From: Gemmatales bacterium
Lineage (GTDB): Bacteria > Planctomycetota > Planctomycetia > Gemmatales > HRBIN36
Reading direction: 5' to 3'
Assembly (NCBI GenBank): GCA_025060195.1
Contig: JANXCQ010000026.1
Location: forward strand, 1-60,495
DNA length: 60,495 nucleotides
Each line of letters begins with the position of its first letter. Position 1 is the first letter of the stretch. Below the pieces are notes generated by a model. The model worked only from the letters and a program-made list of their open reading frames with translations, had not been told where the DNA came from and did no database searches. A program made the position numbers and the translations under genes. This document shows, piece by piece, positions 9,611 through 19,154 of the stretch.

Positions 9611-10555
9611 AGCGTCCTTTTTCGTCATATCAGCGGGAGGCATCGAAAACGGCACCGCCCAGAATCAGACAAGGATTGTGACGTTATTTTCACCCTGTCT
9701 TGTCGCAATAACCGCGTTGGAAAACCCGCGTTGCCCATTAGAAAGCCAAGCGACGGTGCAGCATCACGATGAATTCCCCAGGTCACCACCTGTGAAATCG
9801 CCCGTCTGGCGATTCTCCATCTGGGTGGCTGGCAACCGTCGCCCGAGCGGGTGGTCCGCTCTGAGCCACGACCCTGGCAAGGGGTATCTCGTCTTATATA
9901 CGAAGGGCGACTGTCCTGCATGATCAAGATTCCGACTGGGCCAAACGGGCGAACAGCGCCCCTGTGCGACTCCTCGGTCAGTGGGAACTTGTCGGAGCAC
10001 ACCTTTGTGAGCGCGGCGTGTGTAAGACGCAATCTATCGGAGACTGCTGATCCGGGCGAGGATAGACATTCTCAATACTCTGAGAAGAAACCTGCAAGAC
10101 TTCCGCCAGCAAGGTATCCTGAGCCGGTGAGCCCTGCACTGGCCAGGATTCCTCAGCATGATGTGAAGCGGCGGGCGTGATTAACGCAGGGTGCCGTGAC
10201 CCACTGAGCTATGCGCTAATACACACTCCCCAGGCTTTACCACGAACTGAACCACGGGTTAACTCAGCACGCCGACCGCAGCACGCCCCGTGGCAAAAAC
10301 GGCTGGATCAGGAAATGAGCCAGGCCGGGGGTAACAAATCACGCCGATCAGTATGGAGCGATAAGCCGATCGGTCGTCGGTCGCAGACACGTATTGGAGT
10401 AATCCATACGGACACGCTTCGGAGCCCTCTGCACGGCTGCGGGGCCGCGTAGAAAACCGTCTGAGGAAGCCAGGGGCTCACTGATCTCTGGAGCACGCAG
10501 ACTGCTAAACCGCGTAATTGATTCGCTTCCCGCACAACTTTCGGAGGATACTGGA
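9611..10555. other. Intergenic between two LRR paralogues
   Basis: 945 bases with no gene I can support. Small open frames occur on both strands but lack domain character. The last 15 bases carry the GGAGG (10543-10547) that serves the second LRR gene. Confidence 0.4.
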
Positions 10556-12190
10556 ATGGCGCGACTGGCCAGCCACTACAGTCGTGTCCTGGTGGTGGCG
10601 TTTCTGTTTGGGACGTCAACCTGCCCGACGCAGGCGACAGACCAGCTGGAGTTAAGAACCCTGCCGTTTCCTGAACAGGTAATTCGCGCTTGGCAAGCCG
10701 CGGGGGCGGAAGTCGGCTGGCTCGGCAAGAATAAGTTTGGTGTTGTCTATGTCGGCCCAGAGAAAGGCGATTTCGTAACGGAAGCGCTGCCCGCGTTCAA
10801 GCTGCGCATTTATGTGAGGGGACAGTTAGCTAAGTTACCCGATCCGGGAATTGCTTTTGGCCTCGATCTGAGACACTCGCGAATACCAGATGTGGGCCTT
10901 GCCGAACTGGCGGGCTTCACCAACCTTCGCTGGCTCGAATTGGCAGGCGGTACGCAAATGACCGAAGCAGGCCTGAAGGAATTAGCCAAGCTCAAGAATC
11001 TGACGACGCTCAGCTTGGAAGTCAGACTCATCACGGATGACACGTTGCCCACACTTCGCGCGTTGGGCCTTTTGCACGTTTGGAGCCGTGCTTCAGGACC
11101 GCAGGATCGGCGTGCCAGAAATCTGGAAGAGGTGACCAGCCTGGACCTTCGAGGCACGCCAGTAACCGATCAGGGACTGAAGGAATTAACGGCGCTACCC
11201 AACCTCAAGTTGCTGGACTTGAGCCACACGAAAATTACGGGGGGCGGACTAAAGGAGTTGACCCAGCTGCCCAACCTCACGGTGCTTCAGCTTAGACATA
11301 GCCGAGTTACCGATGCGGGTCTGAAAGGGGTAGCGGCTTTGAAGAACCTTGCCGTGCTCGATCTCAGCTTCACCGCGATCAGCGATGCAGGTCTCAGGGA
11401 ATTGACGGCATTGCCCAATCTCACCACGCTCAATCTGGGTTACACGCGAATTACCCAGTTGGGACTGAAGGAGTTGGCGACGTTGGAAAAGCTGCAGGCA
11501 CTTGACCTCAGCGGTGTGCAAATTACCGAGGCATGGCTGAAGGAATTGGCGGCGTTCAGCAATCTCACGTCGCTCAACCTGAGTTGGACTGGACTGGTGG
11601 ATCACGAGGTAAAGGGCTTAGCGGCGTTGAAAAATCTCACGGCGCTGCAGTTGCAATCAACTCAGATTACTGATGCAGGGCTCAGGGATTTGACGCCGCT
11701 GCGAAACCTCACGACCCTCGATCTCAGCCGCACGAAAATAACCGACGCGGGACTGAAAGAGCTGGCGGCGCTGAAGAATCTCACGGCACTCCATCTCTAC
11801 GGAACTCGTATCACCGATGCGGGGCTGAAGCAGTTAGCTGCATTGCAAAACCTGACCACGCTCAACCTGGGTTTCACCGCGGTTAGCGGTGAGGGACTCA
11901 AAGAGCTGGCCGCGTTGCCAAAACTCACCTCACTCAGCCTGAGGGGGATTCAGATTACTGACGCGGATTTGAAGGGGCTAGCGGCATTGAAAAACCTTAC
12001 CTCGCTCGATTTGAGTAATACCCATATCACCGATGAAGGGGCGAAAGAGTTGGCCGTATTGAAAAACCTGACTTCGCTCGATCTTCCCGCTCGTTATCGA
12101 GCCTGGGGCGTAAGTAGGCAAGGTGTGGCCGAACTCAGGAAAGCGCTGCCAAACTGTAAAATCATCGCGGTGTGGCATGAACTGCCCTAG
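10556..12190 (+). CDS. Secreted leucine-rich-repeat protein (copy B, intact)
   Basis: 544 residues; the ATG has GGAGG about 8 nt upstream. An N-terminal signal peptide (VLVVAFLFGTSTCPTQA) is followed by the module PFPEQVIRAWQAAGAEVGWLG, LPAFKLRIYV and LAKLPDPGIAFGLDL (residues about 40-105), then roughly 17 tandem LRRs of 24 residues with the consensus (I/V)TDAGLKELAALxNLTxLxLxxT. The DNA therefore has a strong 72-bp period. The C-terminus caps the solenoid with SRQGVAELRKALPNCKII, a common end for this family. The function is unknown; an extracytoplasmic binding protein is the reasonable inference. It is the reference copy for judging the broken copies at 8066 and 39964. Confidence 0.85.
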   Translation: MARLASHYSRVLVVAFLFGTSTCPTQATDQLELRTLPFPEQVIRAWQAAGAEVGWLGKNKFGVVYVGPEKGDFVTEALPAFKLRIYVRGQLAKLPDPGIAFGLDLRHSRIPDVGLAELAGFTNLRWLELAGGTQMTEAGLKELAKLKNLTTLSLEVRLITDDTLPTLRALGLLHVWSRASGPQDRRARNLEEVTSLDLRGTPVTDQGLKELTALPNLKLLDLSHTKITGGGLKELTQLPNLTVLQLRHSRVTDAGLKGVAALKNLAVLDLSFTAISDAGLRELTALPNLTTLNLGYTRITQLGLKELATLEKLQALDLSGVQITEAWLKELAAFSNLTSLNLSWTGLVDHEVKGLAALKNLTALQLQSTQITDAGLRDLTPLRNLTTLDLSRTKITDAGLKELAALKNLTALHLYGTRITDAGLKQLAALQNLTTLNLGFTAVSGEGLKELAALPKLTSLSLRGIQITDADLKGLAALKNLTSLDLSNTHITDEGAKELAVLKNLTSLDLPARYRAWGVSRQGVAELRKALPNCKIIAVWHELP

Positions 12191-12374
12191 CGAAACGCAG
12201 AAGGCTCTAGCTCACATAGCGGTTTAGGACATGCACGGCACGATGCCAGGTCGGCATGGCGGCTAAGCACCGATTGAACCGCTCATTATTGGTTTTTTCG
12301 GTGAACCGACCGGGAATACGTGTGTGAGCATGTGTCGTGGAGTGTTCTCTTGCGAAAAGGCCAAGCGGCAGGGG

Positions 12375-14222
12375 TTACTTAGCAGGTTCTGGTACGGATA
12401 ATTGTTTCTTGACGGCGGCTAATGCTTCCTCGAGGGTGATGTAGCCGTTACCGTCAGCATCAAGTTGACGGAACTCGGCCTCGCTACCAGGAAATTCGCG
12501 GCGGGAGATGTCGCCGTCGCCGTTGCGATCCATGGCGCGGAACCAGGTGGGGACATCGCGTCGAGGCGGACGGGGCTGCGAGACGGGTGGAAAGAGTGGC
12601 GTGCCCATCGGCGGCGCTGCCAACGGACTTAGTTCGCTGACGCCGCTTGCGGAGCCGATATCGAGCTGATAATGAGAACTGAGTTCCGTCCATTCGAGCG
12701 TGCCGTCGCCGTTACGGTCGAGTCCCCGGAGGATCCTGGCGGCTTGTCGCTGTTCGCTGAGTCCCAGTTTGCCGTCGCCGTTGAGGTCGAGCGTACGAAA
12801 CAGATTTGGCCCCTGACGCATCATGGCTAACGGGAGCGACATTTCCCTGACCCAGAATTGGATTTCCAGTGGTTCCCGCGCTAAGGCTAACAATTCGCGC
12901 TCGAAAATTTTGCCGTCGTTGTCGCGGTCCAGTTGGGCAAAGGTGCGCGTCTGAAGCAGCGGCGCCGAGAGCCTGATACGATTGAATTCCTGCTCATCCA
13001 GATAACCGTTCTGGTCGGCGTCGGCGCGTTGGAACACCGCGCGGTGGTTTTTCAGGCTCAGTTCGATGAAATTCGTAAGCGAGGCCTGTCCGCTGTCTGA
13101 GGACCTTTGGCTAATGGCGGTGAGCCAGGAGTTCGGCGAGATGCGAATACGGGTTTTTTCCAAGCCGAGTGTGATTTCATCCTCGGTCCGAGCGGCCTGC
13201 CAACCGAAACGCGCTCTGGCCTCGACAAAACGCGCCCGAGGTCTGGGACGTTCCTTGGTCGGTTCGTCGAGATGCAAGGTGATTTCTGCATCGGGCGTAC
13301 GGCGCAGGAAAAGGTGTAGTTCCTCGGCGTCTAAGGAGCCGTCGGCATCTTTGTCGCATTGACGGAACAGGTCTGGAGGCAGGTTCAGTTCTTCGCGGCT
13401 GAGTCGGCGTCGCGGGATGGCAACGTCTTGTCGGCTATAGGTGATTTGTAATGAACGCACGGCATTGCTGAGGGAACCTTCCGAATGAAGAAGAAACAGG
13501 CCCGATTGGGGCGTGGGCGGTGGGCGATTGACGACGACACGCGGCGGATTTGCATTGTTCCCCGCAGGGGGCTGCGCCGAGGCGAAGCCGATGGGCAACT
13601 CGGTGGGCGTCACGGCTTCGTCCTCGTCTTCATCGAGAGCTGCTAACGTGTGCTCGGCCTGGTCTAACTCCTGCGAATCGAGTTTGTCATCGCGATTGAG
13701 GTCCAACTGGCGGAACAGGCGTCTCGAAACGCTCTCGAATACCTGGCCAACATAGTTGCCGTAAATCTCGTCAATGCCATAGTTCGGATTAGCCATTGTG
13801 TAATAGGGGCGGATGGCAACGGGACCAGAGTTCATTTCATAGAGCCAGCGCTGGAATTCCTCTTGTGTGATGCGGCCGTCGCGATCGAAATCAACAGGCA
13901 ACGCACCACCGCCAAGGTGGGGAAAGATAACCATATTCAAGCGCGACGCTTCTTCTCGACTGAGCGTGCCATCACGATTGGTGTCGAGGAATTGGAAAAC
14001 TTTTCCGCTACGTTCCCGCCAATGTTCATTGATCGGGCGACCGTTGAGAAAGATGTTTAGCCGCAATAATAGAGGGCGTTCCTCCGTGAGAATGAGCAGA
14101 TCATGATGGGGAGAGGGCACCGTTGAGGGAGTGGTTGTTGGCTTTTCCTGGCTGAAGACCAGGCAAACCAGTAGGAACGCAGTAATAAAGACACCCAGGA
14201 GGTGGAAAATAACTCGGCTCAT
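12375..14222 (-). CDS. EF-hand repeat protein, translationally coupled to DUF1501
   Basis: About 615 residues. I start at the ATG complementary to 14220-14222, which overlaps the upstream DUF1501 stop as ATGA and has GGAGGTG just upstream; the 35 codons before it lie inside the DUF1501 gene. The signal segment is VIFHLLGVFITAFLLVCLVF. About eleven EF-hand-like loops follow, for example DTNRDGTLSREE, DLNRDDKLDSQE, DADQNGYLDEQE, DLNGDGKLGLSE, DRNGDGDISRRE and DADGNGYITLEE, most with Asp/Asn at 1, 3 and 5 and Glu at 12. It is therefore a probable exported Ca2+-binding protein. One motif (DEDEDEAVTPTE) is degenerate. The third gene of the DUF1549-DUF1501 operon. Confidence 0.9.
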   Translation of the reverse strand: MSRVIFHLLGVFITAFLLVCLVFSQEKPTTTPSTVPSPHHDLLILTEERPLLLRLNIFLNGRPINEHWRERSGKVFQFLDTNRDGTLSREEASRLNMVIFPHLGGGALPVDFDRDGRITQEEFQRWLYEMNSGPVAIRPYYTMANPNYGIDEIYGNYVGQVFESVSRRLFRQLDLNRDDKLDSQELDQAEHTLAALDEDEDEAVTPTELPIGFASAQPPAGNNANPPRVVVNRPPPTPQSGLFLLHSEGSLSNAVRSLQITYSRQDVAIPRRRLSREELNLPPDLFRQCDKDADGSLDAEELHLFLRRTPDAEITLHLDEPTKERPRPRARFVEARARFGWQAARTEDEITLGLEKTRIRISPNSWLTAISQRSSDSGQASLTNFIELSLKNHRAVFQRADADQNGYLDEQEFNRIRLSAPLLQTRTFAQLDRDNDGKIFERELLALAREPLEIQFWVREMSLPLAMMRQGPNLFRTLDLNGDGKLGLSEQRQAARILRGLDRNGDGTLEWTELSSHYQLDIGSASGVSELSPLAAPPMGTPLFPPVSQPRPPRRDVPTWFRAMDRNGDGDISRREFPGSEAEFRQLDADGNGYITLEEALAAVKKQLSVPEPAK

Positions 14223-15643
14223 GGTAACACCTCCCGAAGCGGCTGGGCGTTGCGTTCGACCAGGGGAATCGGTCGCCCGATATTGGAAAGATTCTGTTTC
14301 GTGGGATCTACACCCAGAGCCAGACACACGGTGGCTAAGAAGTCGGCCACTGAGACGGGCCGCTCTTTGATCTCCATGCCATCGCGGCTGGTGCTGCCGA
14401 CGACTTGGCCGCCCCGTAAGCCTGCTCCTGCTAAGACGGCGGTCCAGCCGTTGGCCCAGTGATCGCGCCCCGCAGTGTTATTGATGCGGGGCGTGCGACC
14501 GAATTCGCCCATCCAGATGACCAGAGTGTTTTCCAGCAGGCCGCGGGCGCCCAAATCTTGCAGCAAGGTGCTCCAGGCCGCGTCGAGCACCTGGCACAAG
14601 GAACGCACTTGCGGGAAGTTGTTCGCATGGGTGTCCCAGCCCAGTCCTGCCATAACTCCAGGAGCCTGGCTCAGGGTAACTTCGACAAACGCCACGCCGC
14701 GCTCGATGAGCCGACGGGCTAACAGGCATCCCTGCCCGAAGAGGTTGCGGCCGTAGGCATCGCGGAGTTCAGGTTTTTCCTCCTCGAGATTGAACGCGCC
14801 GCTGGCCCGCGTGCGCATCAGCCTGACCGCGCGCAGATACGCCTCCTGTTGCTGCAGCACCACGGGATCAGGGCGGTCGCGCGTGAATTCTTCGCCTTGT
14901 TCGCTCAGCAGGCGAAGACGCCTCTCGGAGCGCTCTGGGGAAACGTCGCGAGCTTCTAAATCCGGCAAGCGCAGGGCGTCTTCGTAGTTGTCGGGGTTAG
15001 GCTTAGCGGCCACAGCGGCAAAAAAATTAGTTTCCCCGATCAGAAGCGGCGCATAGCGTGGCCCCAAATAGCCAGGACTCAGCGCGGTGGGACTGAAGAC
15101 TCGATACGGCGCAATGGCCACATAGCTGGGCAAATCCCTCGGTTCCTCCGCCAGTTCTTTCGATAGGAACGAGCCGAGCGACGGATATTGCACGGGGCCA
15201 CTCGGTAGCCGACCGGTGTGCATCAATAAGGTGCCTCGGCCGTGATCCGCCTCGCGCGTTTGCATGGAGCGCACCAGCACCAGGTCGCGCAGGTGCGTGG
15301 CCATTTTCGGCAACGTTTCGCTGATCTGGATGCCGGGCACAGCCGTGGCGATGGGTTTGAATTGTCCGCCATTGGGATGATCGGGTTTGGGATCGAAAGT
15401 GTCAATCTGGCTCGGCCCTCCCGCCATCCACAGCAGGATACACGCTTTCTTGCGATTCGGCTCCCGACTCAGCGCTTGGGCCAAGGCACCGAACCAGCCT
15501 GAGACACTGGCGGATACTAACCCTGCCGTGCTCCACTGTAACCATTGCCGCCGCGATAACTGAAAGGCTGTTTCACTGCTTCGCCGTATCCCGCTCGTGG
15601 TGGGGGCATATGGGCACGACCCTGAACGTTCTGGTTGGCGCAT
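14219..15643 (-). CDS. DUF1501 domain-containing secreted protein
   Basis: 474 residues, the usual family length. The N-terminal LSRRQWLQWSTAGLVSA is a twin-arginine-type signal. The domain starts with CILLWMAGGPSQIDTFDPKP, contains GLGWDTHANNFPQVRSL, the core FGEFGRTPRINNTAGRDHW and AGAGLRGGQVVGSTS, and ends with VSVADFLATVCLALGVD. The family is sulfatase/phosphatase-fold-like and almost always paired with DUF1549/DUF1553 proteins in planctomycetes; its substrate is unknown. It follows the DUF1549/1553 gene by 15 nt and overlaps the EF-hand gene by 4 nt. The GRDHWANGW segment is well conserved, so it is probably functional. Confidence 0.93.
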   Translation of the reverse strand: MRQPERSGSCPYAPTTSGIRRSSETAFQLSRRQWLQWSTAGLVSASVSGWFGALAQALSREPNRKKACILLWMAGGPSQIDTFDPKPDHPNGGQFKPIATAVPGIQISETLPKMATHLRDLVLVRSMQTREADHGRGTLLMHTGRLPSGPVQYPSLGSFLSKELAEEPRDLPSYVAIAPYRVFSPTALSPGYLGPRYAPLLIGETNFFAAVAAKPNPDNYEDALRLPDLEARDVSPERSERRLRLLSEQGEEFTRDRPDPVVLQQQEAYLRAVRLMRTRASGAFNLEEEKPELRDAYGRNLFGQGCLLARRLIERGVAFVEVTLSQAPGVMAGLGWDTHANNFPQVRSLCQVLDAAWSTLLQDLGARGLLENTLVIWMGEFGRTPRINNTAGRDHWANGWTAVLAGAGLRGGQVVGSTSRDGMEIKERPVSVADFLATVCLALGVDPTKQNLSNIGRPIPLVERNAQPLREVLP

Positions 15644-15658
15644 GAGCAGACCCTCGTT

Positions 15659-17359
15659 TTAGTGATGGGAGATGAATTCGGGGCTATTGAGCAATACCCA
15701 CAGGACATCGGCCCAGGCAGCTTCGCGCTGGGCACTTTGCTCAAGGTGGCGCAGGAACCGTGTTTGTTCGTGAAGTTGGGGCCGACGCGTGAGCGTCGCC
15801 AAGAATAAAATCTCCAAGCGTTGCCGATCATCCCATAGAGGATAATTGAGCACCATCTGCAACATCGGGCTGCTTTCGAGGCGCACGGCAGTGTTAGCCG
15901 CTTCGCCGTTCATCAGCGCGAGCACCTGCAAGACCGACGTTTCCGCTTCTACAGGTCGCGACGCCGCGTCGCGGAATCGTTCCAGAAATGCCTGCCGACG
16001 TTGGGCATAGAAATTGTTGGGCGTCACACCCGCGCCAAAAACGTTGGCATCGAAAAATTGCGGCACTCGTGCTTCACTGGGATTCCAGTAAGCTGCTTCG
16101 ACTAAACTGTCCCACAGTTGCGTCGCGGTCATGCGTCGCACCACACGTCGGGCAAACAGGCGGGCGTTGTCCTGACTGGGATCGGTGCGACGACTGCTGA
16201 GCTGATAAGTCCGCGACAGGCAAACCGCTTCGATCAGATACCGCAAATCAAACCGCGATTCGACAAACGCGCGTGCCAAGGCCTCCAAGAGTTCGGGATG
16301 ACTCGGCGGATTATCTTCGTGCATGTCGTCGGGCGGATCGGTTAGTCCGTAACCCATCAACTGATACCAGATACGATTCACCGTCGCCTTAGCAAAGTAA
16401 GGATTTGTTGGCGAAGTGATCCAACGAGCCAGAAGTTCACGCGTTCGTTCCGCCGACTCCCAATTCGGTTCGCTTCCATCTAAGAACCGCGCAGTTACTG
16501 TGATATTCGTATCAGGAATCTGAATCTTGCGTTCTTTGGGGTTTTCTACATTAGTGTAATACACCTGCCCGTCGGCCCGCTCCTGACGAAAACCCGCAAA
16601 AAATGCCGCCAGTTGCCAGAATTGTTCCCGCTTCCAATTGGCAAATGGATGATTGTGGCACTCTGCACAATCGAGTTGGATGCCAAGAAACTGCCGACTG
16701 ACACTGGCGGCCAGGTTTCGCGGATTGAAACCGTTAGCCTGCAAAAAGGCCACTGGACTCCCGAAACTTCGATAAAAACCGTCAGGCCGGCGGACGAAGT
16801 TTTGTTGACTGCTCGAGGCGCTTACTAGTTCCGCGACAATCTTGTCATAGCCGGAACCAAGGCGCAGATGCTCCCGAATCCATACCTGGAGCGACGCCCG
16901 TTGCGAACTGGCCACGGATGCGTTATCTCCGTTGGACAGCCATGTTTCTGCCAGTAGGCCACTCCAATGGTTCAGAAAACCTGGGCTGCGTAACAGTTGT
17001 CGAATTAGGTCGGTCCGCTTATTGGGACTGGTGTTATCCAAAAAAGAGCGGGCCTCCGCCACCGACGGAATCCGTCCCACCAAATCGAGATAGAGCCGAC
17101 GGACAAACTCACTGTCGTCGGCCAATTCGGTGGGCTTGACCATTTCTTCCTGCCACCTCTTTTCTATCCACTTGTCAATGACAGCAGCCAACTCGGCCGC
17201 TGACAAGGAGCAACATGCCTCGTCCTGCGGTTTCGCTGCTTGAATCGTCTTAGGCTTACTTGCCTCGGTGTTTGTTTCCTGTGCGGGTATCCAAACGCCC
17301 CAACCGTAAGCTAAAAACCACACCCCGAAGCCGACCACCGCAGCAACCGTTGACCGCAT
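15659..17359 (-). CDS. DUF1549/DUF1553 (PSD1-type) secreted protein
   Basis: 566 residues; the first gene of the operon with DUF1501 and the EF-hand gene. The N-terminal segment VAAVVGFGVWFLAYGWG is a signal or anchor. DUF1549 covers about residues 50-280, including DSEFVRRLYLDLVGRIPSVAEARSFLDN and the Cys/His cluster LDCAECHNHPFANWKREQFW. DUF1553 follows from about 300, with RTRELLARWITSPTNPYFAKATVNRIW, DDMHEDNPPSHPELLEALA and SRTYQLSSR. Many relatives carry an N-terminal cytochrome-c-like domain; none is visible here, only the CAECH of DUF1549 itself. The function is unknown; an extracytoplasmic role together with DUF1501 is inferred from universal pairing. Confidence 0.92.
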   Translation of the reverse strand: MRSTVAAVVGFGVWFLAYGWGVWIPAQETNTEASKPKTIQAAKPQDEACCSLSAAELAAVIDKWIEKRWQEEMVKPTELADDSEFVRRLYLDLVGRIPSVAEARSFLDNTSPNKRTDLIRQLLRSPGFLNHWSGLLAETWLSNGDNASVASSQRASLQVWIREHLRLGSGYDKIVAELVSASSSQQNFVRRPDGFYRSFGSPVAFLQANGFNPRNLAASVSRQFLGIQLDCAECHNHPFANWKREQFWQLAAFFAGFRQERADGQVYYTNVENPKERKIQIPDTNITVTARFLDGSEPNWESAERTRELLARWITSPTNPYFAKATVNRIWYQLMGYGLTDPPDDMHEDNPPSHPELLEALARAFVESRFDLRYLIEAVCLSRTYQLSSRRTDPSQDNARLFARRVVRRMTATQLWDSLVEAAYWNPSEARVPQFFDANVFGAGVTPNNFYAQRRQAFLERFRDAASRPVEAETSVLQVLALMNGEAANTAVRLESSPMLQMVLNYPLWDDRQRLEILFLATLTRRPQLHEQTRFLRHLEQSAQREAAWADVLWVLLNSPEFISHH

Positions 17360-17665
17360 CGGCAGACTCCTTGTATCGGGTGTTAGGCGCTTTTTGCGAC
17401 CCTCTGAGATGTATGACGAGTCACTCGAAAACTATTCACCCCCATAGTCCACTTTATCCAGAAGAATCCTGAGTGGCCACGTCCCCGTGGTCATGCTAAG
17501 CATTCCTAAACGATCCACGCAACTAACGCGTAAACGGCATCCTGTGAGGTTCAAGCCATGGTTGATTCCCCCAAGCAACCGAGATTCCTCCGGTTAGAAT
17601 ACTTGAGCGAGCTAATTGCTCTGGCCAGGTTGGTAATGTGCACCTAACCAAGTGCGATCCGGGCG
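17360..17665. other. Divergent intergenic region
   Basis: 306 bases between the DUF1549 operon (minus) and mnmE (plus). No gene seen; it should contain both promoters. Confidence 0.4.
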
Positions 17666-19093
17666 ATGCAGGGAGTGGCTCGCTTTCAGGTGGATGATAC
17701 GATAGCGGCGGTTTCGAGTGCGGTTGCGCCGGCAGTACGCGCCATCATTCGCCTCAGTGGGCCAAACGCTTGGGGCGTGCTCCGCGCGCTCTTGCCGGAC
17801 GACGCTCCTGAAAAACCGCAGCATCGAGCGGTGTATGACACTGAACTGAGGCATGTAGCTTCCCTGCCGGCCATTCCTGTGATGGTGGTGGTGTTCCTTG
17901 GGCCGCGAAGTTATACGGGCCAGGATTTAGTTGAATTACACTTGCCAGGCAGTCCGCCCATAGTACAGGCCGTGCTCGCCACTTTGCTGTCGCACGGCGC
18001 CCGTCTCGCAGGGCCAGGAGAGTTTACCCTACGCGCATTCCTGGCTGGCAAAATAGACCTGACGCGGGCGGAAGCACTCTTAGCCGTGCTTCACGCTCGG
18101 CACCCCGATTCGCTCCAGGAAGCACTCGGTCAATTCGCAGGCAATTTGGCCTCGCCCTTAGTCCGCGTGAAGGAACGTCTGCTCGACTTACTCGCCGAAT
18201 TAGAAGCGAGTCTGGATTTTCCCGAGGAAGATTTGACGTTCGCCCTGCGGGAAGCCTTGGTGGAGCAGTGTCGGCAGGCGTGTGAAGAACTGAGGCATAT
18301 CCTGAAACGCATCGAGGAACGTGGACTGCTACGGGAGGGCTTCCGCGTCGTACTCACAGGTCGGCCGAATGCAGGTAAGAGCAGTCTGTTCAACGCCTTG
18401 CTTCGCACTGATGCAGCCTTGGTCAGCCCGGTGGCAGGTACCACACGCGATTATCTCACAGCGACCGTCTCGCTGAATGGCACCCTTATCGAATTGGTGG
18501 ATACTGCGGGCATCGAAACGGTCGGCCCCGATCAGCCCTCGTCAAGTGATGCGCCTGAAACTCAAACGATCACGGCCCAGGCTCAGGCGTTTCGTCTCGA
18601 GCAGGTAAGGCGAGCGCCCTTGGTTTGTTATTGCATTCCTGCCAACGAACCAGTAAACCAGGAGGATATAACCTCGATACGAAGCCTTGACCCCCAGCGC
18701 ACGCTCCTTGTGTGGACAAAATGTGACCTTCTACCAGACCCCGACCAGCTTTTGGCACACGGCGATGATTATCTCGACGGCCTGCCAAGAATTGTTACTA
18801 GCGCGGTTACCCGACGCGGTCTGGCCGAGTTGGAACATTACCTAGCCGAGCGAGCGCGCTCTCATGCCGATGCTGATCCATTGGCCGTCAGCTTGGGACG
18901 GTGCCAACATCACGTGCGCTCTGCGGTCGAGGCCCTGGAACAGGCCGAGGCGTTACTGATTCATCAGGAGTCAACCGAATTCATCGCCCTTGAAGTTCGC
19001 GCCGCTCTCGAGGAACTGGGGGCGGTTTTAGGCGAAATCTATACGGATGATCTGCTCGACCGTATTTTCAGCCGATTCTGCATTGGTAAATGA
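17666..19093 (+). CDS. mnmE: tRNA uridine-5-carboxymethylaminomethyl modification GTPase MnmE
   Basis: 475 residues, the family length. With MnmG it forms cmnm5U34 in tRNAs reading split boxes. The N-terminal folate-binding domain shows DTIAAVSSAVAPAVRAIIRLSGPNA (residues 10-34) and FTLRAFLAGKIDLTRAEALL (about 117-136). The G domain has P-loop GRPNAGKSSLFNAL (near residue 232), the PVAGTTRD switch, DTAG near 278 and TKCD as the G4 motif (the second position is K, T replaces the usual N). The helical domain ends in the diagnostic FCIGK, whose Cys is conserved. It starts at an ATG with only a weak ribosome-binding site. mnmG is not in the window. Confidence 0.95.
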   Translation: MQGVARFQVDDTIAAVSSAVAPAVRAIIRLSGPNAWGVLRALLPDDAPEKPQHRAVYDTELRHVASLPAIPVMVVVFLGPRSYTGQDLVELHLPGSPPIVQAVLATLLSHGARLAGPGEFTLRAFLAGKIDLTRAEALLAVLHARHPDSLQEALGQFAGNLASPLVRVKERLLDLLAELEASLDFPEEDLTFALREALVEQCRQACEELRHILKRIEERGLLREGFRVVLTGRPNAGKSSLFNALLRTDAALVSPVAGTTRDYLTATVSLNGTLIELVDTAGIETVGPDQPSSSDAPETQTITAQAQAFRLEQVRRAPLVCYCIPANEPVNQEDITSIRSLDPQRTLLVWTKCDLLPDPDQLLAHGDDYLDGLPRIVTSAVTRRGLAELEHYLAERARSHADADPLAVSLGRCQHHVRSAVEALEQAEALLIHQESTEFIALEVRAALEELGAVLGEIYTDDLLDRIFSRFCIGK

Positions 19094-19154
19094 TTCTGTC
19101 AGCTGCTTCTAAACAGACCTCGTAACCGCAGTACAGTTATGCTATGGTGAGGTT

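Noticed and set aside
14223..14327. Longer start of the EF-hand protein
   Set aside because: It overlaps the DUF1501 gene; the ATGA junction with GGAGGTG and the signal peptide at 14222 are clearly better.
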